Origin: Phaseolus vulgaris
Lineage: Eukaryota > Streptophyta > Magnoliopsida > Fabales > Fabaceae
Length of the DNA stretch: 64,000 nt
Reading direction: 5' to 3'
Assembly (NCBI RefSeq): GCF_000499845.2
Contig: NC_023749.2
Coordinates: 35,183,693 to 35,247,692, forward strand
In this document: positions 22,638-35,569 of the stretch, one piece after another
How positions within the stretch are numbered: position 1 is the first letter of the stretch
Layout of the letters: every line of letters begins with the position of its first letter
Program-made: the position numbers and the translations under genes
The notes under the pieces: generated by a model
The model's database searches: none
The model's input: the letters and a program-made list of their open reading frames with translations, nothing else
What the model was told of the DNA's origin: nothing

Positions 22638-25600
22638 AAACGTATACCTAACCCTAAAGACGTTTTCAAACTCTTGCATTTTAAACTCATTTATTACCCA
22701 ATACTCTTTTTTATAATGTTCTATACTTCTCATTCGTAATAAAAAATAACAATTTATCTAGTATAACTGTCATTTTCAAAATATTCCATTCATCATTTCA
22801 ATACCAAGAAATTAAAAAAAAAATCATTCTTTTATGGTCATTAAAACTATTAATTATTACTTATTTGTTATTATTTATAAATCATACACCTTTCCACAAT
22901 CAAACCATTAGTTTTTAATTTCTTCTATATTGTGTTTTTAATATAATAATAGTACATATTTTACATTTACATGATTCTTAATTCATTTAATTTTAACTTA
23001 TAAATTATTGTAAAACTAATATTTTAATTTAATATATTACATTTTAGAAAAATATATTTATTTTAATAAATATTATTTATTTATTATTTTAAATTATAAT
23101 TATATAATTTAAATATGAAATATTTAAAATATTCACAATATATTTTTTATGTAGACATTGTGCTCTGTTGCATTGGATTTATTGGATTTATGTGTTGCCT
23201 CATAAAAGTTTCATATTTCATAGTAAAATGCATACCTAACCCCTAAAACCTTTTCCAAACTACTGCATTCTAAACTAATTGTTTACCCAATGTTTTTTTC
23301 TATGGTTTAACGGTCATTTATTTAGGAACTTATTTAGTATAACGGTCATCTACAAAAAAAAAATCATTCATAATATAAATACAAAGAAAATATGATCATT
23401 ATTTCTATGGTGCATTTTTTAGACATACACGTTGTGCTCTGCTATATTGGATTTATGTGTTGCCTCATAAAACTTTATCATTTAATAGTAAAACGTATAC
23501 CGTACCACTAAAGACTTTTTCAAATTCTTGCATTTTAAACTCTTTGTACAATGTTCTTTTCTATGGTTGTCTATACTTCTCATTCATAATCGAAAATAAC
23601 AATTTATTTATTATAACTATAATTTCGAAAAATTTACATTTATCATTTCAATACAAATAAATTAAGCATTTTATCCTTCTTTTATAATTATAAAAACTAT
23701 TAATTATTACTTATTATATATACATCGTACACCTTTCCACAATCAAACCATTAGTCTTCAATTTATTCTATATTGTGTTTCTAATATAATAATTGTATGT
23801 ATTTTACATTTATATGATTATTAATTCATTTAATTTTAACTCATAAATTATTTTAAAACTAATATTATAATTTAATATATTACATTATAGAAAAATATAT
23901 TTATTTTAATAAATATTATTTATTTATTATTTTAAATTATAATTATATCATTTAAATATGAAATATTTAAAATATTCACAATGATGCCTTTTTTCGGCAG
24001 ACACTGTTGTTCTCTACTGGATGAGATTTATGTGTTGGCTCATAAAAGTTTCTCATTTCAAAGTAAAACGTATACCTAACCCCTAAAAAGTTTTCCAAAC
24101 TAGTGCATTGTTTAACCAATGTTATTTTCTATGGTTTAACTGTCATTTATTTAGCAATTTATTTAGTATAACTGTCATTTCCAAAAAAAATTCATTCATA
24201 ATTTCAATAAAAAGAAATTATGAACATCATTTCTATGGTGCATTTTTTAGATATACGTTGTGTTCTGCAGGATTAGATTTATGTGTTGCCTCATAAAAAG
24301 TTTATCATTTCCCAGTAAAACGTATACCGTACTCCTAAAGACTTTTTCAAATTCTTGCATTTTAAACTCTTTGCCCAAATTTCTTTTTTGTGGTTGTCTA
24401 TACTTTTCATTCATAATCAAAAATAACAATTTATTTAGAATAACTATCATTTCCAAAAATTTACATTTATCATTTCAATACAAAGAAATTAAGCATTTTT
24501 TCCTTCTTTTATAGTTATAAAAGCTATTACTTATTACTTATTACTAATTATTTATAAATCTTCCACCTTTCCACTATCAAACCATTAGTCTTTAATTTCT
24601 TCTATATTGTGTTTTTAATATAATAATTGTATATATTTTACATTTATATGATTCTTAATTCATTTAATTTTAACTTATAAATTATTGTAAAACTAATATT
24701 ATAATTTAATATATTATATTTTAGAAAAATATATTTATTTTAATAAATATTATTTATTTATTATTTTAAATTATTATTATATCATTTAAATATGAAATAT
24801 TTAAAATATTCATAATGGTGCATTTTTTAGGCAGACACTGTGCTCTGTTGGATTGGATTTATATGTTGCCTCCTAAAAGTTTCTCTTTTCATAGTAAAAC
24901 GTATACCTAACCCCTAAAAACTTTTTCAAACTACTGCATTTTAAACTAATTTTTTACCATATATTCTTTTGTATGGTTTAACTGTCATTTATTTAGAAAT
25001 TATGAACATCATTTCTATGGGTCATTTTCTATACATACGTTGTGCTCTGCTAGATTATATTTATGTGTTGTCTCATAAAAGTTTATCATTTCACAGTAAA
25101 ACGTATACAGTACCTCTAAAGAATTTTTCAAACTCTTGCATTTTAAACTCTATGCCCAATGTTCCTTTCTGTGATTGTCTATACTTCTCATTCATAATCG
25201 AAAATAACAATTTATTTAGTATAACTATCATTTCCAAAAATTTACATTTATCATTTCAAAACAAAGAAATTAAGCATTTTTTCCTTCTTTTATAATTATA
25301 AAAACTATTAATTATTACTTATTATTTATAAATAGTACACATTTCCACAATCAAACCATTAGTCTTCAATTTCTTCTATATTGTGGTTTTAATATGATAA
25401 TTGTATATATTTTACATTTATATGATTTTTAATTTATTTAATTTTAACTTATAAATTATTGTAAAACTAATATTATAATTTAATATATTACATTATAAAA
25501 AAATATATTTATTTTAATAAATATTATTTATTTATTATTTTCAATTATAATTATATCATTTAAATATGAAATATTTAAAATATTCACAATGGTGCCTTTT

Positions 25601-27290
25601 TTCGGCAGACACTGTTCTAAGCTGGATGGGATTTATGTTTTGATTCATAAAAGTTTCTCATTTCAAAGTAAAATGTATACCTAAACTCTAAAAACTTTTT
25701 CAAACTACTGCATTATTTACCCAATGTTCTTTTCTATGGTTTAACTGTCATCTATTTAGCAATTTATTTAGTATAACTGTCTTTTCCAAATAAAATTCAT
25801 TCATAATTTCAATACAAAGAAATTATGAACATCATTTCAATGGTTCATTTCTTAGACATACGTTGTGCTCTGCTACATTGGATTTATGTGTTGCCTCATA
25901 AAAGTTTATCATTTCCCAGTAAAACGTATATCATACCTCTAAAGACTTTTTCAAACTCTTGCATTTTAAACTAATTGTTTAGCCAATGTTCTTTTTTATG
26001 GTTTAACTATCATTTATTTAGCAATTTATTTAGTATAACTGTCATTTTAAAAAAAAAATCATTCATAATTTCAATAAAAAGAAATTATGAACATCATTTC
26101 TACGATACATTTTCAAGACAGATGTTGTGCTTTGCTGCATTAGATTTATGTGTTGCCTCATAAAAGTTTATCATTTCACATTAAAACGTATACCATACCT
26201 CTAAAGACTTTTTCAAACTCTTGCAATTTATACTCTTTACCCAATGTTCTTTTATGTGGTTGTCTATACTTCTCTTTCATAATCAAAAATAACAATTTAT
26301 TTTGGATAACTATCATTTCCAAAAATTTACATTTATCATTTCAATACAAAGAACATAAGCATTTTATTCCTTCTTTTATAATTATAAAAACTATTAATTA
26401 TTACTTATTAGTTATTATTTATAAATCTTCCACCTTTCCACTATCAAACCATTAGTCTTTAATTTCTTCTATATTGTGTTTTTAATATAATAATTGTATA
26501 TATTTTACATTTATATAATTCTTAATTCATTTAATTTTAACTTATAAATTATTGTAAAACTAATATTATAATTTAATATATTACATTATAGAAAAATATA
26601 TTTATTTTAATAAATATTATTTATTTATTATTTTAAATTATAATTATATCATTTAAATATGAAATATTTAAAATATTCACAATGATGCCTTTTTTCGGCA
26701 AACACTGTTGTTCTCTACTAGATGAGATTTATGTGTTGGCTCATAAAAGTTTCTCATTTCAAAGTAAAACGTATACCTAACCCCTAACAACTTTTCCAAA
26801 CTAGTGTTTTGTTTACCCAATGTTCTTTTCTATGGTTTAACTGTCATTTATTTAGCAATTTATTTAGTATAATTGTCATTTCCAAAAAAAATTCATTCAT
26901 AATTTCAATAGAAAGAAATTATTAACATCATTTCTATGGTGCACTTTTTAGATATACGTTGTGTTTTGCTGCATTGATTGATGTGTTGTCTCATAAAAGT
27001 TTATTATTTTACAGTAAAACGTATACCGTACCTCAAAAGACTTTTTCAAACTCTTGATTTTTAAACTCTTTGCCCAATGTTCTTTTCTGTGGTTGCCTAT
27101 AATTCTCCTTCATAATCGAAAATACCAATTTATTTAGTATAACTATCATTTCCAAAAATTTACATTTATCATTTCAATACAAAGAAATTAAGCATTTGTT
27201 CCTTCTTTTATAATTATAAAAAGTATTAATTATTACTTATTACTTATTATTTATAAATAGTAGACTTTTCCACAATTACACCATTAGGTT
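22638..27290 (+). repeat. AT-rich tandem array with ~830-bp higher-order unit
   Basis: About five to six copies of a two-part unit. Using the shared ATAAAAGTTT site as marker, it recurs near 23204, 23464, 24040, 24290, 24870, 25073, 25645, 25895, 26157, 26740 and 26990. Gaps alternate between ~200-260 and ~570-583. The short part (A) carries CATTTCAAAGTAAAACGTATACCTAACC; the long part (B) carries CATTTCACAGTAAAACGTATACCGTACC and a ~300-bp very AT-rich tail. The copy at 25895 is a B-start/A-end hybrid, a sign of unequal exchange. Small ORFs in B copies are discussed under findings. Confidence 0.88.
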
Positions 27291-27389
27291 GTATTTCTAA
27301 AAAGTTTTTGAACTAGAATACCCTCCATTGTCGGTATATTTTGCTCTCGTAAACCACTTGAGTGCTTCATTAATGTTTAAACAAAGAAA

Positions 27390-28073
27390 ATGAACAACAC
27401 AAACCTAGCAGAAATCATAAGCAAGAAAACACTAGATACATTCAAGACCATCATAGATCATTCGAAGGTATGTTTTCATTTTTATTTTCAACCAAATGGT
27501 TTCCAAAAGAATTTCTCCATATCTTTTTTTCTTTCTTTCTGTTTTAGGGTTAACTATTCTTTGACTCCATTCTCATATAATTCTTATATTATCATAGAAT
27601 GATTTTTTTGTGGACCGGGTCTTTGGAATAATATTTGGTACAAAATTGGATCCTATATTTTGTCGATCAAAGAGGAAATATATTTAAGGTACGTTATAAT
27701 ATAGACCTCCACAATCCCTTGATCGTTTACAGTTGTGATGAAGCGTAACCTGTACGTGTTAAAAGAAGGATCTCATCAAATTCTCTTCCGTTATGTGGGG
27801 GAGAACTGTTTTGAAATAACAATATCTAAGGATAAGTTGTTTGAAGATACTGTCGTATATTTCTTTCTAGAAATTGAAAATCGAAGCTCATTAACATATC
27901 ATGCACTTGTGCATTTTACACTAACTTTGACTTTTTCCTAAAGCATAGAAGTCATCTGGTATTTTTTATAACAGACTTTTAAATTGGGAAGTGGATGGAA
28001 GAAATTCTACAAGAAACACTTACTTCGGGAGAACGATAAAATTATTTTTGAGGCAGATGATGAGCATACATGA
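27390..28073 (+). pseudogene. Possible B3-domain transcription factor fragment
   Basis: Tentative. Three putative exons: MNNTNLAEIISKK...IDHSK up to a GT at about 27467; a middle part around 27690-27870 (NLYVLKEGSHQILFRYVGENCFEITI), broken by a TAA near 27745; and a last piece at about 27978-28073 (FKLGSGWKKFYKKHLLRENDKIIFEADDEHT). The last piece fits the conserved end of a plant B3 DNA-binding domain (GWKKF...L.E.D.I.FE). The piece sits inside a broken monomer of the tandem array (array stops at 27290, resumes at 28497), so it arrived as an insert or was trapped there. Not a working gene. Confidence 0.4.
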
Positions 28074-28496
28074 CAACACTTTCGGGTTATCATTATGAAA
28101 ATGATTTGATTGAAAGTTTATTGTAATATATTTGGAATTCAAGATTGTTTTTAAACTCGACATAAATTACAATTATTTATTTTTTATTAATATCATAATA
28201 ATACTTCATAAATAATTATATAATGTATTTCTATTCCATGTTGTATTGTATAGATGAGTTATAATACTTTTTTTTGGTACATTTTATCTATATTTAGATT
28301 ATGTAATTAATAATTGATATAATATTGATTTATAATTATGGTAGAACATATCTAGTACGATATTAAATGTAATATATTAACATTATTTTTTTCACTTCTT
28401 TAATATTATAATATTATAAATTAAGTTTATAATTTTAAAAATATGATAGTGTGGTTAACTATTATTCGTTTCATTTTATCGTGTCGTAAATATTTA

Positions 28497-28740
28497 AAAA
28501 TATTAATTAATCTTCAATTTTTTTTATATTGTGATTTTATTATAATAATAGTATGTATTTTACATTTATACGATTCTTAATTTATTTAACTTATAAATTA
28601 TTATATAATTAATATTATAATTTAATATATTACATTTTAGAAAAATTATATTTAAATATATGTAATTTATTAATTATTTTAAATTATAATATTATCATTT
28701 AAATAAATATAAAATATTATAAAATATTTAAAATATTCCC
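28497..28740 (+). repeat. Diverged stray copy of the tandem monomer tail
   Basis: TTAATCTTCAATTTTTTTTATATTGTG and the following ~220 bp match the tail of the B part of the array (for example 24590-24800). It continues where the array broke off at 27290. Confidence 0.7.
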
Positions 28741-29791
28741 ATGCGTTACACGGTCAAGATATTCCTGAAGGTTTCTATGTGTGCATCATGCCAATGTTTA
28801 CTTTCCATTTCAGGTCTCAATTTCAAATACCGAAAAGTCATAATGTTTACTGTTTTCTGACGTGGTAATGGTTTGCAGAATGAGGATAGAACCTCTGGAA
28901 GCTTCGAACCTTACCCCAAACCTTTTATAATCTAACCTATCTGTTAGATAGAGGTTGTCATGTTTTTGGGACTTAGCTATGACCCAACTCTCAACATAAG
29001 AGAGATAGAGAATGATGTTGATAATTGCTAATCAATATGATTTGAGAAAGTTGCAGTAATCAATTTAATTTCGAACATTACGAAATCAATCAACTTAGTC
29101 ATGAAATTCGATAGGTTAGTTTTAAGTAAGCATGATCCCTTCACTATGTTATTTAATATAATGATTAAAATTAAACTTTTTATGAGCAATATAAAATTAA
29201 AAGAATGAATTGTAGCTTTTGCCAACACTCTAAGCAACGTTTTAAAATTATGGTTGTTACCAAGGCTTTAAGCACCAATTTTATGGGCTTGCTAAAAACT
29301 ATGTTGAAAATGTCACGACCACCTAAATCACGACACGACTGAAAAATTATTATCTAAATATTAGGTTATAGTTTTTATGCTTTAAACAACAATATTGTCT
29401 GATTGTCTAAAGTGTTATTTGTTTCTTAATTATTCTAATATTATATTAAGTAGTAAAAATTAAGTTTAATTCATCTTTATAAAATGTATATATAATTTGT
29501 CTATACATGTTTATTATGGAAATCTTCATGATATAAGAACACATTAAGATTCTTTTACCCATCAATAAACAATTCAGAATTAAAATATTTCCTACGCTCG
29601 ACCTTGATAAAATTCTTAAATAGATGTAACATAAATAAAAATAATAATTATTGAGTACTTCAACATTAGTGATAGTTTACAAGTCTTTTTTTTATAATTG
29701 AGATATGCATTGAACAAGAATTAAAGATAAAGAGTAATCTCTCAAACATTATTTAAGCCTTCCACGTACTATGGAATAACTTATAAAACTT
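28741..29791. other. AT-rich spacer, no gene seen
   Basis: Downstream flank of the glycosyltransferase gene. No ORF, repeat or RNA gene could be supported. Short AATAAA-like and T-rich stretches could serve 3'-end formation of the minus-strand gene but cannot be assigned. Confidence 0.3.
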
Positions 29792-31138
29792 TTACTTGAG
29801 TAAATCTTGAAGCTTCTGACAAAAGTTATCAACACAAATGGACTCTAAATCAGGACTTACCAAGCAATTCCTCAATTTTGCATGATTTTCCCTGACTTCT
29901 CTGCCAACCTCATTCTCTTCATCCATCACAGTTTTCACTGCTTTGCTTACACTCTCCTTTGTGAACCAACCATCTTCTTCACCCTTCTGCACTTCAACCC
30001 CAACCTTCAAGTTGCTACCCATCATCCTTGCATTAATGATATGATCAGCATCTAGTTGTGGTAGTAACACCATTTGACACTTATTCACTAGTGCCTCAGT
30101 TAATGAACCAGCTCCACAGTGTGTTATGAAGCAACCCACTGATGAGTGCTCCAAAATCAACTGTTGTTGTATCCATCCACTGTGGACAATTCCTCTCCCT
30201 TCAACTCCTTCCTTAAACCCTTCTGGGAGTGCAGCTTCAATTGTCTCAAACCCAACAGGAACTTTCACAACTGCCAAGAATGGAAGTCCTGTAAGTTCAA
30301 GACCCAACAACAATTCTTGGAATTGACCATGTGGTAGTTTCCATTCACTCCCAAGTGCACAGAAAATCACAGAACCATCCTTGAAACCTCCAAGCCATGC
30401 ACTCCAGTTTTCCTCCAAAACAGTGTTAGGTGGCTCAGGTATGATGGGTCCTGAAAGGAGAACAGACTTCCCTAACTGCTCTGCAAGGTAGTCAACATAA
30501 GGCCCTTCAATTTCTCTACAACCTTTGAACCCAATTGCATCTGATAGCATTAAACCATATTCGAAGCGATCATAGAAGAGAACACCGCTACCAAACTCCC
30601 AATTCCTTTTAGAAGCAAGGAACTTGGCTTCATCCAGATGAAGCTTGATGGATGACACAGGATACCCAGGAGGGGGTTGCATAAGATCACTTTGTGGGGA
30701 CCTAATGTAAGATACTGTGGCAGGGCTAACAATGAAGTATTGAAAGGATTTGATCCCCAAACGAGAAGTGATGTTTGGTAGCCAATATGTGAAGTCAAAG
30801 AAAACAATTTGCGGCTTTAAATCTAGGAGGAGAAGCTCTATATCCTTCTCAGTGCGGTCCATAGCCGTCATAATGAGTGGACCTAAAGAAAAAGACACAT
30901 CGGAAGTGGTTTCTGCACCATGAGGAAGACCTTCAACATGAGGAACATTGATAGGGAAAAAGGTGATCAGATCTGGGAAGAGGTTGAATTGCTCTAACTT
31001 GGATTGTGTTCTTGTGGGGATGAAGAAGGAGATTTTGTGTCCCCTCTTTGCTAACTTGTTGGAGAGGTGGAGAAATGGAGTTAAATGTCCCATGGCAAAC
31101 CATGGAAACATTGCTATGTGCAAAGAAGAAGAATCCAT
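29792..31138 (-). CDS. UDP-glycosyltransferase, UGT79-like
   Basis: Intact single-exon gene of 448 residues; the only undamaged host-type gene here. Plant family 1 glycosyltransferase that would move a sugar from a UDP-sugar to a small molecule in the cytosol. N-terminal acceptor half starts [29 protein letters not shown], with the His of FAMGH in the region of the usual catalytic His. The PSPG box near the C terminus reads [22 protein letters not shown] and continues through [29 protein letters not shown]. The pattern resembles UGT79 enzymes that extend flavonoid 3-O-glycosides with a second sugar; sugar and acceptor cannot be read off. The start is the ATG at 31138, which gives the usual MxxxxLHI start; an upstream in-frame ATG at 31213 would add 25 atypical residues. 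Confidence 0.92.
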   Translation of the reverse strand: MDSSSLHIAMFPWFAMGHLTPFLHLSNKLAKRGHKISFFIPTRTQSKLEQFNLFPDLITFFPINVPHVEGLPHGAETTSDVSFSLGPLIMTAMDRTEKDIELLLLDLKPQIVFFDFTYWLPNITSRLGIKSFQYFIVSPATVSYIRSPQSDLMQPPPGYPVSSIKLHLDEAKFLASKRNWEFGSGVLFYDRFEYGLMLSDAIGFKGCREIEGPYVDYLAEQLGKSVLLSGPIIPEPPNTVLEENWSAWLGGFKDGSVIFCALGSEWKLPHGQFQELLLGLELTGLPFLAVVKVPVGFETIEAALPEGFKEGVEGRGIVHSGWIQQQLILEHSSVGCFITHCGAGSLTEALVNKCQMVLLPQLDADHIINARMMGSNLKVGVEVQKGEEDGWFTKESVSKAVKTVMDEENEVGREVRENHAKLRNCLVSPDLESICVDNFCQKLQDLLK

Positions 31139-33110
31139 TTTTTTTTTTCTCTGTTGATCAATTTTCAGCTTTTCTGCTCTTTCAAACACATAAAGCCAAC
31201 TTCTGCACATCAATCAAGTTATTAGGAAAGAATGCAATAATTAGAAAATATGTGAACCCAATCAATCCACGTTGCTTAACAATAAAAATTCATTTACTTC
31301 ACAAATTAATAAAATAATATTTTAATCATATAATTTACTTTTTAATTTAAAATATTATTTTATTATTATAATGTGCTGTCTAGAATATGCTTTTACTGTT
31401 TAATATAAAATAATCTTTTCCTTTTTAAATCCCAAATTTTAGGATGATAATACATTAACATACTTTACACTAAAAATATAACCCTTACATTCTAATAAAT
31501 TAATATTTTAACAATTTTTATTTTATTTTTTAATTTAAAATATTATTATATGGAGTTGTATAACCCTTACATTCTAATAAATTAATATTTAACAATTTTT
31601 ATTTTTATTTTTTAATTTAAAATCTATAATATGGAGTTGTGAAGTGTGTGTATTTTACTGTTTACTCTTTTAAAGAAAAGTTTTTCTATTTTTTTATTAT
31701 TTGATTTGATTTTAAATATTTGTGGTTTGATTGTGACTTGCACCTGGTATACCAAACCATTATATTTAATCAACAATTATACTATAGAATAATATATAGT
31801 GAAATTTATTTTAATTTAGTTTTAATTTATAAAAATACATGAGTATTGTTGATAAAACACGATGACAAGTAAAGAAAAACAAAAATATTTAATAAAACCT
31901 GATGAGAAGTAAAGAAAAACAAAAATAGACGGGACACAAATTAAAAAAAAATCTTACGTTGTAATGTAAGAACCGTAAAAAAAATGACAATCCGAAACCT
32001 CCTCCCCACCACCTTTTTTTTCTCTCTCTTTTTCTCCTTTTTTTTCTTTTCATTTTCTCTCACATACCTCATCTATTTTCAAAATCTCATCCATGTGAAA
32101 ATCTCATCAGGTGGAGTCAAGCTACATTTTCATCCTATCATATTTTCAAACAGAATAAGTTCATTTTTACTCTAAAGATCAATTATTCTATGTTTTTCTC
32201 TATGATTTAGTCATCAATCTTAGTGGGTCCAGTTGTGAAAAGTGTTTCTCTCAACTTGATTAAGCTCATACTAAAATTTAATAATTTTTGGATAACTTGC
32301 TCTAGGCCTGTTTGAGGTAGAATTTCCATCAGAATAAGGAATTACAGGTAAGGGAAGCTAACTTTAATTTTTAATAGCACCCTAGGCTAGAAGATCTAGA
32401 TGTGGTCCCAATATTCAATTTCTCTTGCAGAGATGTGTGTTTATATATTGTGTTGTTTGTTTATATATTATTTAAACTTGTAGAAATATTAGATTTTGAT
32501 GGTTTAGTATTTAAATGTTGTTTTTTAATGTTAAATAGACTTTTGAATGTTGTGGATCGCGTTTTAAATGATACTGTATGATGAAAATGGTATGGAATTG
32601 AATTCATACATTTGGGATAATGTATGGAGTGATGTTTGTTGTATATTAAGTATTGATGCCTATATGGTAATAGAGATCTTCGAGCTTCACTAATGATTTA
32701 AGTCACATAGACTAAGATATCCGGAGGTGGTGAGAAGCTGATGGAGGAGTTCATGCACACCATGACATATGAGATGCACGACTTGGGTTGTATTGAACTT
32801 ACCTTGATCCTTTCTCTTGGATACCCTGATAATCTTTGGATTAGGTGTTAGTCTCTAGTAGGACTTACTTAATACGGGTCTTTCGGAAGACGTTTGTTGT
32901 TATTATGTTTGTTGAATATCTTGGATGTGTGTAAATCCATGTGAGATCTATGTGATTATTTTATGTTGGGATTTGAAGAAGATTGAATAATTGAGAAATT
33001 GATTCATGTAATTTGGTTTTCTCTTTTGATTTAATTGTGTATATTATAAAATCTTATTTTCACTAGCTTACCCTTATTTTTCTTGTTGTGTTGTGAACTG
33101 CAATGACGGT
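31139..33110. other. Upstream flank of the UGT gene and AT-rich DNA
   Basis: Contains a direct duplication of ~85 bp at about 31480-31640 (CCCTTACATTCTAATAAATT twice, each followed by ATATGGAGTTGT) and a ~35-bp duplication at 31857-31925 (AAGTAAAGAAAAACAAAAAT twice). From about 32300 to 33110 the texture (GT-rich, CACTAGCTTACCCTT near the end) recalls a decayed LTR, but no ends could be defined. The UGT promoter must lie here; no TATA box was assigned. Confidence 0.35.
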
Positions 33111-33114
33111 ACTT

Positions 33115-33790
33115 ACTACAAAAAATATATTTATTAGGATGGGCCAAAAACGGACACTATATATAAGAAACAGAACAAAACTATAATTATCGTCAACTTA
33201 GCGTTTATTCAAATTTGGAAGCTAATATGCTCGACGTAAAAGTAGTGGGGGATGCATGAGACACTTTTTGCATAGGCCTAGCCTACATGGTTCCCACAAG
33301 AAATTATATTTTATATTTGTTTATTGAAAAAAAAACATGGGCTAAGCCAACGGTATAGCCACACAATTTTGAATATGCGTGAGCTTAGCCTTCACGTTGG
33401 CCACAAAAAAATATATTTTTATTGTCCACTCAAAGAAGCATGGGCTTAGCCTACACTTGCCACACAATTTTTAAAAAATCATGAGCTTAACCTATATGTT
33501 ACCCACATAAAATTATATTTTATATTGTTTTTTTTGAAGAAGCGTGGGCTTAATCTACCTAAGAGCCACACAATTTTTAAACATGCGTGGACTTAATCTA
33601 CATATTTTACACAATTTTTAAACAAACATGAATTAAGCCTTCACGTTATACACACAAAATTATATTTTATATTTTTTTTTGTGTAGTCAACGCTACACAT
33701 GCTACAGATTTGGTAGTTGTGACAGTATTTATCAGTTGTGACAGTATTGGGCTTTGATTTGCGTTTTAAATATTACAGTTAATGAAAAAA
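33115..33790. repeat. Degenerate repeats, possible second CACTA terminus
   Basis: Starts with ACTACAAAAAATATATTTATTAGG, similar to the CACTACAAAAA end at 33801. It holds at least five diverged copies of a unit with (C/G)ATG(G/A)GCTTAGCCTA and CCACACAATTTT at ~60-110 bp spacing. Subterminal repeats of this kind flank CACTA elements. Confidence 0.45.
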
Positions 33791-33819
33791 AGTTTTAAAT
33801 CACTACAAAAAAAATCACT

Positions 33820-34370
33820 TTTAGCGACCACCAAATTCGGTCGCTAAAATCACTATAATCGGTCGCTAATCATATCTGCGACCGAAACAGTCACCAAATA
33901 AAGATGGAAGCGAAAACCCTGGTCACAAAGCCGTTAGCGACCGAATTATAAAGTGGTCGCTACTTTGCAACCGAAATTTCGGTGGCTAAATCGGTCGCAG
34001 AGAATTTGGTCACCAAAATTTAGAAACTAAATTAGCAACCGAAAATTCGGTTGCTAAGTTTGTCGTAGATAAATTTAGTCACCAAAATTTGAAAACCAAA
34101 TTAGCAACCGAAATTTCGGTGACTAAATCGTTCGCAGAAAATTTGGTCACAGAAATTCAAAATCCAAATTAGCTACCCAAATTTCGGTGGCTAAATCGGT
34201 GGCTGAATTAGAAGGTGATAGCGACCACCATTTTCGGTCGCTAAAAAGAAATCTTTTGGTGACTATTTTGGTGGCTAAATGGAGACTTATACAGCGACGG
34301 ATTTGATTTCGGTGGCTAAATAGCCACCAAATCAATTTCGGTGGCTAAATAGCCACCAAATCAATTTCGG
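33820..34370. repeat. Left subterminal repeats of the CACTA element
   Basis: More than ten copies, in both orientations, of a 10-15 bp core GCGACCGAAATT or its complement TTCGGTCGCTAA, with GGTGGCTAAAT variants. In En/Spm these regions bind the element's TNPA/TNP1-type protein. Confidence 0.75.
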
Positions 34371-34573
34371 TGGCTATTTTTATTTGTATTATTAATACCA
34401 ATTTAAAATGGTATTTTGACCATTTTATAAAAAAATTCAGACCTGCTTATAAAGATACTCAAAATTCAATCAAGCTAAATTGTAATGAACTTCAAATACA
34501 TAGTTTAAGAAGAAGTTGTGCTCAAATTAAAGGTAAATCATACTACACAACTAAAACTGTTGAAAACTAGTTA

Positions 34574-35529
34574 TGTACCGCCCAGGTAGTCGGAAGTGAT
34601 GACGTGGCAGCAAGCGATAATATAGGCATGTTAAACGGAACACCTGGCTGACAGAAGGGAAGGAAGTCGGGGAGCTCGTGTAGTCGCCAATCGTTAAGTT
34701 GGCGTGCTCCGATCTCCAGCATATCTAAACCGGTGGTCACCAGGCTTGTGTCGTAGTCGCCGGATGCGAACCCAGGCGACCAAGTGATCAGAGATCGCCG
34801 AGAGGAGGACATCGCCGAAAGATCAGGAAAGCTTGTTCAAGGCTTTCAAAGGGCACGAGTGCGAAGGATGAAGTTATCAGATGATCATTCCCCAGCTAGC
34901 CAGAGGTTAAGGCCAGAGAACAGCTTACCAGAACATACCCAATGAAGCAAGTGAAGCAGATCATGATGGCGGCCGGCGAGACCACAGATAAGGTGTGCAT
35001 GATGACGCCCCGTACTCGCCACACAGAAGAGATCGCGCTCCAAGGCAGCTATACGCCGAGTTACTCCTTGCATGGGTAACTTAGTCGAACAGCCTGAAGA
35101 GTAAGAAGTGACGCTCAAGCAGAGGACGCTCCAGATGGTGACACGTGTACAGCTGGATGCGAGCCACGTGTTCAGATGTGTAACCGTCAGGAGAGAGAAA
35201 GTGCACAGGTATATAAGAGATTCTAACGAACTTCTGAGGTACGCGCGCGTTTAGAACACTTCTTTACGCTTGAGAATATTTGAGGACACTGAGAGAGTTT
35301 TTGCACGGTTCCTTTAGTTCTTAGTTTTCTCTCTTAGAGTTTTGGTGGTTCCGTCACTGACTTGAGTGTTGGAGCGCGATCGGCCGCAGCGGCGCCACTC
35401 TTTCTTTTGCAGGTTCTTGAGGTGAATCGAGGTGTGAAGGACGGAAGCTAGCGTGGTGCAAAGCCGATCCAGAGGAAGAATACCTTTGACGTGGCAAGGC
35501 TCTTGCGTTCTGGTCAACCGGCAGGATCA
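34574..35529 (+). mobile_element. Solo LTR of the Tat-like family inside the CACTA element
   Basis: 956 bp from TGTACCGCCC to GGCAGGATCA, with perfect target duplication AGTTA at 34569-34573 and 35530-35534. Same family as the LTRs at 1585 and 12531 but more diverged and about 100 bp longer. TATATAAG at 35210-35217 and a CACGTG upstream are conserved. Confidence 0.93.
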
Positions 35530-35569
35530 AGTTAAAAGAGTCAAATCTATGATATAATTCAACATATAA

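Noticed and set aside
31984..32175. Phe/Ser-rich ORF that could be read as a signal or membrane peptide
   Set aside because: Comes from T-rich low-complexity DNA (TTTTTTTCTCTCTC); no start context or homology.
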